Source: Perkinsus chesapeaki (Eukaryota; Perkinsozoa; Perkinsida; Perkinsidae). Taken from it: a stretch of DNA of 64,000 bases. The stretch is from NCBI GenBank assembly GCA_013115145.1, contig JAAPAO010000106.1, positions 1-64,000 on the forward strand. Direction: 5' to 3'. The notes under the pieces are model-generated. The model saw nothing but the letters and a program-made list of their open reading frames with translations, did no database searches and was not told where the DNA came from. This document shows, in pieces, positions 23,515 through 33,951 of the stretch (position 1 is its first letter; each line of letters opens with the position of its first letter). Made by a program: the position numbers and the translations under genes.

Positions 23515-26074
23515 AAATCAATAGAAGTCGACATTCGCAGGGCCTTCGCAAGAGATGGCAAAGACTTCTGTACTCTGACATAAAACAAGGATCGTTGAAA
23601 TGTTAGTGTCATCATCTAACCTTCTCAATCGTTCCTGTCTGTGGAACTTATCTACACTATAACCAGCTGGACCCGGTGAATCCTCCACTGGTGGTATGAA
23701 GGAAGGCTCTCTACCATTCTTTACATAATCTCTAACACTAACCATTTAATCAACTTACAATCTGCTGACTCACCTGACAATCCGAGTACCATGATCTAAT
23801 TGCAATGACGACGTCTTCGATGCGATGTCGTAACTGTTGATGATGAATCCAATCTTTCTCTCTTGCATATCTCTTACGTTCCAGGGCCTGGCGCAAACTT
23901 CCGTGCAGCTTGTTCTTGGTCCAAATAAGTAGTCTTAGACCCTTTACCCATCGACACCTAGCGACCCATAAAAGCACTAGAGTGGTAAATTATGCAACTT
24001 TACTTTGACATCATCCCACAGGCCAGATCCAGAGGGAAGGACTTTAGGATCATACGCTCCCGGTGGTGGTATCGATTTAGCCTTCATCAATTCAAAGTCT
24101 GTAGCTCCTGGTATTAAAAGCTTAGGCTTAGATCGTGCTATTTTAGGGGCTGGGTTCTCATTGATACCTACACAAAAGAACACATGTTTGGGGAAAATAC
24201 GGTATGAAAATCTTACTATTCATGTGATGACTATAATCGGCCGGGCCAGGCATTATCTGCCTTATATTCATAGGCTTCCCTTTAACACATTCCTGTTGCT
24301 GGAGAAGCATCTAAATAAAATACCCTACCCGGGGTTCGAACCAGGACCGCTTGCACCTTTCGTTGTGCCATAACCAGATCCTTGGTGGATAACATCGTTG
24401 CTATCTTCTCCTCTTTATCATCTATCTGTTTACCAATCAGATCCCTTCGGTATCGATCCACTCGTTGAACTAAAACGCACCAGGAGGTCCCAGGTTCGAA
24501 CCCCGGTGACGGTATCTTACGTTCTTCTCTCTTTTCCTTAGCATCAATAATCTTAAAATGAGCTATCTTATGCTTCAAAGAACTATAGGAGTTCATAGCC
24601 TCATCACTTAAACAGTATATAACTCACTGGTGCGCTAATTCTGCCTCCTTTTTCTTTTCTACGGTATATACTTTATTATCAAACTTTTGCAGTATCATTT
24701 GACCCTGTAGTGCCCTCTCAACCTCCAGCTCGGCAATCTTGTTGCTCATTGCAATCCTGAACCATCAACAAGATACTTCTTGAAGCTGTATTGTTTAAAA
24801 ATCGACAGAAATGTATTCTTTACATTTTCCGAATAATCGTATGGAAAATAGGTTTGTGAGAACGCGCGTGTTGGTAGGGTCATCTGATGATGATGCCCCG
24901 CCTGATCGCCTACCGTTTCTTCTCCCATTCCTCGCTCTTCTCCGAACTTGTAATATTTTGCTGCATCTGCCACTCCTTCAATCTTTGTTCTTCCAGCAAC
25001 TGATGTGCTGTGACATCAGCCTGTCGTGCCATATAATCCTATTATTATTAATACCATACAGTAGTAAAATATCTCTTTAAGTAGCCTACCGCTTCTAGTG
25101 CATCTAATCTACTTCGATTCTCCTCCATCTTATTATCAGTAACCTCCTTAACTTGCTGTCCTTTAGCCTCTACTTGTTTCTGCGCTACAGCGACCCTCTC
25201 CCTTCGATACCTACAACCAGCGATGCCTTTATATCACTTTTCAAGAGGACAAATAACAACAGCAAGATAGAAGAGTTCAAACTTATCACAAAGTGAAGTT
25301 GTTCAAGTAACGTTCACCGACCTCATAAAGTCACCATCGGAATCGCCGAAAAGTTCGCGCTGCTGAAAAATGACTCACAAAAGGACATTGTGAGACTATA
25401 TAATTCCATACCACACTTTCTCCTAATCATCACTAACTTACTTCTCTCTCAATTGCAATTGCCCTTCCCTTTCAATCTGCTCTCTATTCTCCCTCTCAAC
25501 CGATATATGATACCTGTTCATAATATCCTAACAGTAGACATCATCAACGCCACCTACCTGGCCTGATTCTTAAGGTCCTTCTCTAACTTCGCAGCTTCTT
25601 TAGCAATCAGGCTCTCAATCATTTGTAGATTCTGCATTCCCTTACTCGCATGCGCCGAACTCGCTATTGGTGACTGCTCCCTCATTATTGCCTAAACCAA
25701 CCAGTTGAGCAAATAACTCCTCAATCTCCCTACCGCTCTCTCGGCAAGAACTCGACTAATTCTTCCTTGCCTCTTAGTTTCATAATGATTAAACCGCAAT
25801 CGCTGAAGCTCAATAGAGTCTCCGGGAATGTAGAATCTAACTAGTGTATCCCATCCATCCACATTTTCATGTTTACTCTTGAAACTGTCGAGCCTTGAGA
25901 TTGTCTGGACTCACGCCGGTGCGCTTCAGGGCCTCTTGTGTACCTATCCACCGTGAAGTAAAAAGGGTTTATCCTACTACACAATGTATGATTACGTGGT
26001 GTGATGGGTAGATCTTGTAGTGCATCGTTTGCTCCATCATCATCCCCTTCATCCTCTCGATGTCGTTTAGTCAT
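23515..26074 (-). CDS. Coiled-coil protein with sperm-tail PG-rich (SHIPPO) repeats
   Basis: More than twelve exons. It starts MTKRHREDEGDDDG; then TQEALKRTGVSPDNLKARQ and FYIPGDSIELQRLRFNHYE; then long charged coiled-coil exons (RRERVAVAQKQVEAKGQQVK, DYMARQADVTAHQLLEEQ, AMSNKIAELEVERALQGQ). The C-terminal third carries PG-rich repeats typical of STPG/ODF3-type proteins: MPGPADY, PPPGAYDP, APGPGTYD and SPGPAGY. It ends LPSLAKALRMSTSIDFSK. Introns are very small (34-51 nt). Two of them, 24311-24356 and 24470-24520, contain the tRNA T-arm-like core described under findings. SHIPPO-repeat proteins associate with axonemal or other stable microtubules, so a flagellar or cytoskeletal role is inferred. 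Confidence 0.72.
24311..24356 (-). repeat. T-arm-like intron, copy 1
   Basis: A 46-nt intron between exons coding MAQRK and MLLQQQEC. It begins GTGCAAGC and ends TTATTTAG. Inside are GGTCCTGGTTCGAACCCC, then GGGTATTTT. The exon frame is preserved only if it is removed. See finding on intron family. Confidence 0.8.
24470..24520 (-). repeat. T-arm-like intron, copy 2, inverted orientation
   Basis: A 51-nt intron in the same gene, beginning GTAAGATACC and ending GCGTTTTAG. On the opposite (plus) strand it reads GGTCCCAGGTTCGAACCCC, then GGTATCTTAC, which matches copy 1 in the reverse orientation. Confidence 0.7.
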
Positions 26075-26233
26075 TTCTCTGATATTCGCGCTTTCGTGTG
26101 ACAATACCCTTTTATGACAAACACAACAACTGACAGGAAAATAAGAAAAATCAAACCACAAAAAATGTACTTCGCAAAAATAAGGAATTATCTCAATAAT
26201 TAGTAACCAAGATAACACTTGAATTCATTATTA

Positions 26234-28339
26234 TTATGCACCTCGTGATGACAGGACAGCATTAGTTGGATCACCGCCTTGCAGGAACACCAGATTCTGA
26301 GGTGGCGGGGCCATACCGGGAGGGACCACATGTCTGAAACTGCACCTAAAACATCAACAGCGATGATAATAATAATGCAGCAGCAGCAGCCACGTATCAC
26401 CTATCACCGTAGTGACATTGACCTCGAAGCCAGTGGCGACATATCTTAGATACCCCACCAACATCACTTCGTAACCTTTTATAAGCCGGACCGGTCTGGG
26501 ACTAAAACACATTGGGGGTAGTTTTACGCACGCTGAAGAATTCAAAATAGGCATCATGAAACGGTTGATCGATTTAGTGACATGCTTTCAATTCTCGTTG
26601 AAGCGCTCGAAATTTTACGTCGCAACAGTCGCCAATATTGAGAGCAAAATCCAACTAAATACGGCTAAGTCGATCTCATTGCGTCGGGCCGTATTATAAT
26701 CCGCTCGCTTTTGTCGGAAACACGAGCGTTTGTAAATCGTAATATTAACTTGCTTACCGCGTCAAAGCCATGAGGCTGGTTCTCAGGAAGTCTCGGGTCC
26801 ACTGCTCTCGGCTCATTATCATCATCATCACCATCCGCCTCGTCCTCCGAGACTTCGCCAAATGCACCACCGTCACTAGGCCTCTTTTTGCCGTTCACTA
26901 ACAGGTTCTGGGCGGCATAGAGCTCCTAAGGACAGTCTGATAGGAAATGACACCAAGTCGCGGTCTACATGTAACTTATCCTCTAGTGACTCTTGAGTCG
27001 ATCCTTCAACCATTATCATCTGTATTGCCGGTATCTACCTCCATAATGTAGATTATCCATTAATATTAACAATACTGGTATTCCTCTCTGTGAACACCAG
27101 ACACCATAATCCTCGTAGACACCCTTCATCAAGTGTTCTACCATCTCGCACGTCCGTCTATACGATACCTACACCTTAGCCATACCACTCCTCCGCCAAC
27201 TTAGCCTACCTCATCATTGCTAGACACGCATAGATGCAATGGTTCATCAGATTCCTTTTGTTCTGGACCCTCTCGATAGTTACCTGCCATCAACAGCATG
27301 GTCCCTCGTCATCATATCACATCCGACCTACTTCTCCTTCCTCTAAGCCTTAACTTCGCGGCAGTTTTATTATGTATCTCTTTCATGTGCTCACCATTTG
27401 GTCCAATAATCCGCCCCACTATAGGGAAATCTTTATGCATTCGTTCAGCACCGATAACAAACCTATCAAACCATATAAATCCCCACCAAGCACCACTCAC
27501 CCTCACCTAGCGCACCATCTTCCTCCAGCACTCATAGCAGTAACGCCGTCAGTGTCCATACCAAGGCCGCAGCTTCCTGGGCCATCACCCCCTACCGAAA
27601 ACGATACAATATTATACGCATATCCCCACCCACCTTCACGCTGTAAGCTAGCAGCCGCTGCGGTTTCGAGGAGATTCTGAACCAGTAAGAATCTCCTGCC
27701 GGCCTTTACTGCAGTGTACTACTCTGAGCTCTTTCTCAACGTCCGCACTGAACCGTTTGAGGCGAACAACGCAGGTGTCTCCCTCTAACTTTAGCACCAT
27801 TCCTAATAATAATATATCAAGATGATAATAATGCTCCTAACCATCCAAGTGATGTTGACATTCTTGAGCATCACCGTTCTCCTGAAACTCTATCAGAGCT
27901 ACATCCGGCGCTGATACAGAGTCGAGGAGCTGCACGGTTTTCAATGGGCCGTATCTGTCGATGAGGTTATAGGTAAAATAAGGGGGACTTACTTGACGAA
28001 AGTGGACCAGAGATCATTCTCGGAGAAGGCAAAGTCATTACGCACACCCTCCAGCATCAATACCAATGCAAATGATGACAAATCACCTACGATGATGATG
28101 ATCTGACGGAAATTTGGTACGAATTATTACCAGCTTGGGAAACATTATTCTGGTATGTTAAAAATGGATTTACCTTGTCCTTATGTCTTGTGTATTGAGT
28201 CGATTCTATTTAATAATAATTAACAGCCTTACTTCATATTATTACTTCCACCACGAGGGTCCAATGGTGATGATGACGAGGAGGAGGAGGGGGCGATGCC
28301 GGTGGCGGGGGGCACTGGGTGGTCAACAACAGTCATCAT
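26234..28339 (-). CDS. RRM-KH-CCCH zinc finger RNA-binding protein
   Basis: Starts near 28339 (MMTVVDHPVPPATG, then a Ser run). An RRM-like domain is spread over two exons: LEGVRNDFAFSENDLWSTF, LIDRYGPLKTVQLL, ALIEFQE and QHHLDGMVLKLEGD. A KH domain follows: FPIVGRIIGPNGEHMKEIH with the GPNG loop, continuing REGPEQKESDEPLHLCVS and CEMVEHLMKGVYEDYG. After an acidic linker (SEDEADGDDDDNEP), the C terminus has CRHWLRGQC...C-x3-H, a C-x7-C-x5-C-x3-H zinc finger split by an intron between YGD and CSFRH. It ends VLSSRGA with TAA at 26234-26236. Inferred role: mRNA processing or stability. The internal N-terminal exon between 28130 and 28240 is not resolved. Confidence 0.72.
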
Positions 28340-28423
28340 AAAACAATCTATAATACTATATTATTATAAATAACACAACAGCAAGATTTTACTATAATAA
28401 TTAACCATGACGTCATCTATTTT

Positions 28424-29023
28424 TTAATCTAAAAATTGCGCCAGCCACTTGAAGCCTTCCGCATACCCCATCCTCTTGACCACCGAACACATAAATACCT
28501 CGACCGGGCGGATTCCAGATTCCTGGGCGCTCTGAGCGGCTCCTGACTTCACTTCCCTACCAAACGTGGTGTGAGAATGCAACCCCAAAGATTGTCTAAA
28601 TTCCTCTTCACCAGCGGCATTTCTGATGTCGATCTTATTGCCCAGGACTACTATAGGAACCGCCGATAGCTCCTGACTCTCCATGAGGTGCCTCAGCTCT
28701 TCAGCTGCCTCGGGAAATCTTGTACGGTCCGCCGCATCGACCAGAAACACGATACCATCAACAGTGGCAAAATAATCTCTCCAAATCCTGCGGGCGGTTT
28801 CATGACCACCCAAATCGAAGGTTCTAAAGCGTATCTTTCCAATTAATAATTCTTCAGAGTGCGGGTGTAGTGTAGGGACATGAGTAGCGACCTTATCATC
28901 CTTCAACATGTGCAATAAAGTTGTTTTGCCAGCATTGTCCAACCCCAGAAATAATATCTTTGCATTCTTACGAGACAGGCCAAGATAGCCTAACACGTCC
29001 CAGATCCAATTTACTAGGAACAT
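28424..29023 (-). CDS. SAR1: SAR1-type small GTPase (COPII)
   Basis: A single 199-aa exon. The N terminus [16 protein letters not shown] is the amphipathic helix typical of SAR1 rather than ARF, with no N-terminal Gly for myristoylation. G motifs: GLDNAGKTT (27-35), a Thr in switch I (PTLHP), [16 protein letters not shown] and a C-terminal [15 protein letters not shown] segment characteristic of SAR1. It controls COPII vesicle budding from the ER. It is intronless, unlike most neighbours. The call is very secure. Confidence 0.97.
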   Translation of the reverse strand: MFLVNWIWDVLGYLGLSRKNAKILFLGLDNAGKTTLLHMLKDDKVATHVPTLHPHSEELLIGKIRFRTFDLGGHETARRIWRDYFATVDGIVFLVDAADRTRFPEAAEELRHLMESQELSAVPIVVLGNKIDIRNAAGEEEFRQSLGLHSHTTFGREVKSGAAQSAQESGIRPVEVFMCSVVKRMGYAEGFKWLAQFLD

Positions 29024-29415
29024 TTAGCGAGATTAATAAAAAGCTAATCAACAATAATAAATAACAGCAACAGCAACAACGACGACGATCAATTTGAATT
29101 CCAAAAGTGCACGAAAAGTTTTCATGCACTTTCCAGACATAAGAGGATGATTCCATATTAATTATGATCCCGGCAATAGTGATGGGAATATAAGAGTAAT
29201 AAGGTAGCAGACCGGAGAGAAGGGCACGGTTTGCCGAGCATTACACAACATTAATTTCGGTCAGTTTAGTAAATTCAGTAGGATTTTCGTAATAGAAAAT
29301 GACCGTTGGTGCGCCTTTTAGGCGACTTTGAGGTCAGATAGTAATATATCTTCTTCAGCAACATGATCGGTGAATAATTCAGCTCTCATTTGTTGTTGTT
29401 AACTACCTTATCAAA
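29024..29415. other. Divergent intergenic region
   Basis: Nearly 400 bases between the divergent starts of SAR1 and ISY1; it presumably holds both promoters. No canonical TATA element or RNA gene was recognised. Confidence 0.4.
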
Positions 29416-30877
29416 ATGGCACGCTCGGAGGAGAAGGCTATGCATCTGTTAAATCGATGGGTCGATCAACAAAGGAAAATTGAAAGTGGTACCTTATTTC
29501 GGCGACCAGCGAGCTCGAACAGGCCAAGGTATTACAGGCTGTTAAATAAATACTATATGACAATAGGTATGCCTCCGATTGCACTTCCCTGAAGGACTGT
29601 GTATATTGGAGGCAAACTTTGGTTCGAGATATCTCCAGGAACATTTCTGATATACAGAATGCGTCATTAGGAGAGCAGAAAATAAGGGATATTAATGACA
29701 CGATCAACAGATTGTTACGAACTAAGTAATAATCTATAATAGGTAGTGCTTGACTGTGTTGTAGAAAGCATTGGGAGGATCAAATAAGAGCTTTGGGAGG
29801 GCCAGATTACACCGCGATGAGAGCTGGAGCGGGAGATGCTGGTGAAGGTGCTGAAATTATTGGAGGAAGTAATGTCAAGTGAACATTGGTCTGATGGTAG
29901 TAGTTGTTATTAGATGGTTACAAGTACTTCGGAGCTGCTAAGGACTTACCGGGAGTAAGAGAACTGTTCAAGAATCAAAGGGCGATGCGGGCAGCTGAGG
30001 AGGCGGAAAGGAAAAAGAGGAAGACTAGGAAGGAGCTGTAATATAGTGGAGGGGGTTGGCAGCCGCAGCAGCAGCTCTTGCGGTCGAAAACATGCTTAGG
30101 TGGATTAGGAAATGAAAATTGACAAAGGTCGGAGTGGACTTTTCGTTGAGTCCAGAGAACTTCACGAGTCGATTGGTGTAGTTGGACTAGTATGCCGACG
30201 TTGATTTAGAGTTATTTAACAATAGGAAGATATAGGCCGACTTATCTTATGATATATCAACCTCGATACCATCTGAAAGGATTAAAGTCGGCTCATTAAT
30301 AGAGGGTTGTCTCAGATGACTTGTTGATAGGTACCAAGATATTGAACCAGACTACTTTGGCTGGCGAGCTGATGATGACGAGGTTCAGGTATGGTCTATT
30401 AAACACTTAAATCTACTCTGAATCAGTTACTCGAGGAATCTCAACGAGAGCTAGAGTTGCAGCTGGAGGCAGAGGAGGAGTAATTATATAATAATATTAT
30501 CATATTACCGTACCGTTTAGGTATCGTCGAACACACAGTGTTAGTCCTCACAAAAGGGCTCGAGCTTCCTCAAGTGGGAGTGCTGGGAGCGCTACTAGTG
30601 CGACACATGGAGGAGGGCAGCCGTCATCGCCAAGCCGCAGACAAACGACTGTTGCATCGACTAACAAATCGTGCGTACTAGTAATTATGTGTCGCGCAGT
30701 TTGGTATTCAGGTTCGTCGCGGTGCCTTCCGAGGGGGAGATTGATAAACTGATACTTGCCAAAAAGAAAAAGTTGTTGATGGAGCAATATGTTAGTGATA
30801 AAGATAAGGAACAGCAGAAGGAGACCGAGGCGATGCTGATGCCGGATGAGACTAGTAAAGCCCCAAGGGGTAGATAG
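29416..30877 (+). CDS. ISY1: ISY1-like pre-mRNA splicing factor
   Basis: Begins MARSEEKAMHLLNRWVDQQR, matching the conserved ISY1 start. Further conserved blocks follow in separate exons: KDCVYWRQTLVRDISRNI, IQNASLGEQKIRDINDTINR, HWEDQIRALGGPDY, YKYFGAAKDLPGVRELF and a Lys/Arg-rich stretch (ERKKRKTRKEL). The middle exon is Ser/Arg-rich (KRARASSSGSAGSATS). The final exon reads VPSEGEIDKLILAKKKKLLM and ends ETSKAPRGR, in agreement with the C terminus of the family. ISY1 is an NTC/spliceosome component that acts around the first catalytic step. Introns are mostly about 40 nt. Confidence 0.92.
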
Positions 30878-31420
30878 GAAATGTGTTTTCGAAAGTTCAT
30901 ACGTTAGTTATATTTCTAAAGGGACATGCTGTTGTGTTATCAAGTTGGTGATAATATACAAGACGATAAATATAGGTATGGCTATATAATAGTATCGGCA
31001 ATAATCTTGAGAGTCATCGAACATCTGGCAACTTCGGTGTTAGTTCGGCGCCCAGGATTTCAACAGTACTGCTAGTGTCGGGTGCTTAGCGGTCGATGTG
31101 GACGAATGTGGCTTGATTAAACTCTCCTTCCTACTTTAACGTTTTATTGCGCTGAGTTCAGAAAGCCAAATGACTTGGAAAAGGTGCAAGATTGAGTGCA
31201 TTCGCTCAAGGTTGACGATATGCGACCGAAATGGTGTACATCGGTACAAGGCATTGCTGAAACACATGTTGAAGGATTGTTGAGTTGATAGTTGATGATG
31301 GTATAAGAGGGCCTGCACGAAAGTATCTGCCCCGGTATGTGATAAAGTCATGTAATTGAAAGCTGGACCTACTAAACTGCGCTGAGGGAACGGGAGGTCC
31401 TCATTGAGACTGTAATCAAC
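30878..31420. other. Spacer before the minisatellite
   Basis: About 540 bases with no supported gene. Open minus-strand stretches near 31.1-31.4 kb show no motif. Confidence 0.35.
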
Positions 31421-31816
31421 TGGCATCTACGGTACCGAACTGCTGCTGTAGTGGCATCTACGGTATCGAACTGCTGCTGTAGTGGCATCTGCGGTATCGA
31501 ACTGCTGCTGTAGTGGCATCTACGGTATCGAACTGCTGCTGTAGTGGCATCTACGGTATCAAACTGCTGCTGTAGTGGCATCTACGGTATCGAACTGCTG
31601 CTGTAGTGGCATCTACGGTACCGAACTGCTGCTGTAGTGGCATCTACGGTACCAAACTGCTGCTGTAGTGGCATCTACGGTACCGAACTGCTCTAGTGGC
31701 ATCTACGGTACCGAACTGCTGCTGTAGTGGCATCTACGGTGCCGAACTGCTGCTGTAGTGGCATCTACGGTGCCGAACTGCTGCTGTAGTGGCATCTACG
31801 GTATCAACTTGTCACC
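31421..31816. repeat. 31-bp tandem repeat (minisatellite), about 13 copies
   Basis: The unit is TGGCATCTACGGTAYCGAAC followed by TGCTGCTGTAG, 31 bp. About twelve full copies run head to tail from 31421, and the last, at about 31790, is partial. The unit at 31669 lacks 3 bp. Variation is limited to a few positions (TAT/TAC/TGC and CGA/CAA). Because 31 is not a multiple of 3, it shifts frame each copy and is not a conserved coding repeat. No spacers, so not CRISPR. Confidence 0.95.
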
Positions 31817-32173
31817 GTTGTTATATATTGTACGTTACATTATACTATTAGTGAACTCAACAATGGTTGAGCAACAAAAAGTTCAGTGCTGCAGTTGAGC
31901 CGTTTGTAACTTTTGAAAATTCACAGTAAAAGGTTAAGGTAACATAGACTTTAGTACAAATGACAACATACCAATGAAGCTCATTGAGTGTAGATGTATC
32001 CAGATTTGCTTAGTAATCAAAAGCTGAAATGGAATTGTGAGACGGGATAGTAGAGGAGCATAGTGATCATCATCATGGCATCCTGGCACTTCCTTAGTTA
32101 AGCTACATGTGCGAATTGAAGTAGCCGGGAGCATGGTGTGGATAAATGAAAGATACCTAACTTGCAGTAAATA
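31817..32173. other. Spacer after the minisatellite
   Basis: Nothing supported; the 3' flank of the aspartic protease. Confidence 0.35.
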
Positions 32174-33322
32174 CTATAGTTTAGCTTTTGCATATCCAAT
32201 AGATCTACCATTTGAGGGGAAGTGGTAATACCTCCCAAAGAAGGCAGGCATACCAAACACAATAGCTTTATCGTCATCATCGAGATTTAAGCGTAAATAA
32301 CACTCACCTTCATGTTCCCAGACCAAGGCTTGAGGGGACACTTCAAGCAGGAATTTCTCGCCTTTAAGACCTTCCACAGTGAACGTCAGTGGCGGTACAT
32401 TGCCAGTGTCTGAGCAAGAGATAACCAACTCGGACTCTACTTGTTGAATTGAGAACTTCTCCTTCCCAGCTGCTTGTAGGTAACCAAGCACTTGGGACTT
32501 CCACTTTTTATTAATAAAGATATGTGAGCTTCCCGTATCGAAAACGGCAGGATAAGTCATATTGATGACATACTTGGGATCGCCGACCCCGACTCGGAGA
32601 CTATGCAGCTGTACAAATTGCTCATCTTTGTTAACAATTTTGAAGAGCTTCAATGGTCCTGCTCGTTTTGATGGATCCTCACCCCCGAGAATGATTTCAC
32701 CGGATGCGAAGTCTTCTTCATTGAAATACACAGTGAAAGATTCATATTCTATAACGTTCTTAGTGGCCAATTGCTGGACTAGAGATTGGTAAGCTTTCGG
32801 CTCTGCATCTGCAGCAGGCTTTAAGCCCAGTGACGCCCAGATATTCCACGGGTTGCCATTGAAGCGGGCCACCAGACCGAAGTCTATCTCCCCGGCCGAT
32901 TGTGCACGACCAAAGTCGAAAGTGCCACTGTGAAGGAAGACTGAAACGCACGCGTGGTCTTCGAACCAAAAGTCCTTCGTTGGGCCTCCCTGGCAAGATG
33001 GTTCACATTCAAAGCAACCGAAAATAATATCAACGCACTTTTGGTGAGGATCTTCGAACCAATCCTTCCACACAAGAGAAAGGACTGGTGTTCCGGTGTC
33101 GACCAGAAGCCTCACGTCTTGACCATCAACCTTTAACTTAGCCAAGGGTAATGGGTATACATCATGGAGATCAGTTAACGCTGATGAAATGCTTACCTTG
33201 ATCAACTGGACGGAGCTTACAAGTGTGAGCGTGACAAGGAATCCGAGCAACATCGACATTATCACAAATGTTTTAGACAATGTGCAGTGCCATACGGTGA
33301 TAATGTGACCGTGACATGACAC
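32174..33322 (-). CDS. Pepsin-like aspartic protease (A1 family)
   Basis: A single exon of 382 aa, or about 361 aa if the start is the Met at residue 22, which heads a good signal peptide (MSMLLGFLVTLTLVSSVQL). The first catalytic motif is LLVDTGT (D75), the second FDTGSSHIF (D262). DTGT in place of DTGS is tolerated in A1 enzymes. Other A1 features: GEIILGGEDPSK and the C-terminal FGMPAFFGRYYHFP. Length and two-lobed arrangement fit the family. Cys pairs (CVDIIFGCFEC, CEPSC) follow the first lobe. Likely secreted or vacuolar proteolysis; a specific substrate cannot be inferred. Confidence 0.9.
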   Translation of the reverse strand: MSCHGHIITVWHCTLSKTFVIMSMLLGFLVTLTLVSSVQLIKVSISSALTDLHDVYPLPLAKLKVDGQDVRLLVDTGTPVLSLVWKDWFEDPHQKCVDIIFGCFECEPSCQGGPTKDFWFEDHACVSVFLHSGTFDFGRAQSAGEIDFGLVARFNGNPWNIWASLGLKPAADAEPKAYQSLVQQLATKNVIEYESFTVYFNEEDFASGEIILGGEDPSKRAGPLKLFKIVNKDEQFVQLHSLRVGVGDPKYVINMTYPAVFDTGSSHIFINKKWKSQVLGYLQAAGKEKFSIQQVESELVISCSDTGNVPPLTFTVEGLKGEKFLLEVSPQALVWEHEGECYLRLNLDDDDKAIVFGMPAFFGRYYHFPSNGRSIGYAKAKL

Positions 33323-33951
33323 TACTTAGGTCACGGATTTTACACGATTCGATTATCAAACGCATGAAACGCAGAATCCAAACGATGATGACTAGCAAAT
33401 CACCAACAGAATGTTACGGGCTTTGTTCCTTACCGATAGGACTGGACCCTTTGTTAGATGGCTTAACTCAATTGTGGGTGTCTTAGTAGCAGGTACCGAA
33501 TATCATCTTGGCATTTACTGAGTTGTCGGTGTCTCTCACACACACTGGATCGTACTATTAGCCATCAATATCCTTGCTGAGTGGTAGAAGGGCATGACAT
33601 TGTCTCTCTACTTTGAGCCAACGGTGACTGACAAGGTACCCTTATTAGAATCAGCACTTAGAGTTACTGAAAAGCTAACCTAATGTGTATAGTGTAGCCA
33701 CCAGACATTTACGCGACAGGCGTGTAGGCTGTGCCACTATATGATACTTAACAAACCAAAATAACGTGATTTATCATTATTAGAAACATAAGTAAGTGAG
33801 ATAAGAATTTATTGAATTACAATAAAGCTGTTATTGCATTCCGCAGTAGTAATAGAGAGTCTGTAAGGTGATCCATACGGTGCAATCAACGCCATCATTC
33901 CGGTCACTTGACACTTTTGCTGTTGAGTACATATATAGCAGCAGCCGCGCA
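33323..33951. other. Intergenic, nothing supported
   Basis: About 630 bases with multiple stops in all frames and no recognised element. Confidence 0.4.

Noticed and set aside
31421-31816. Regular repeat array as a CRISPR
   Set aside because: Units are directly adjacent with no unique spacers, the unit is repeated whole, and the DNA is eukaryotic.
32174-33322. DTGT in place of DTGS taken as an inactive protease
   Set aside because: DTGT is found in active A1 proteases and the second DTGS is intact.
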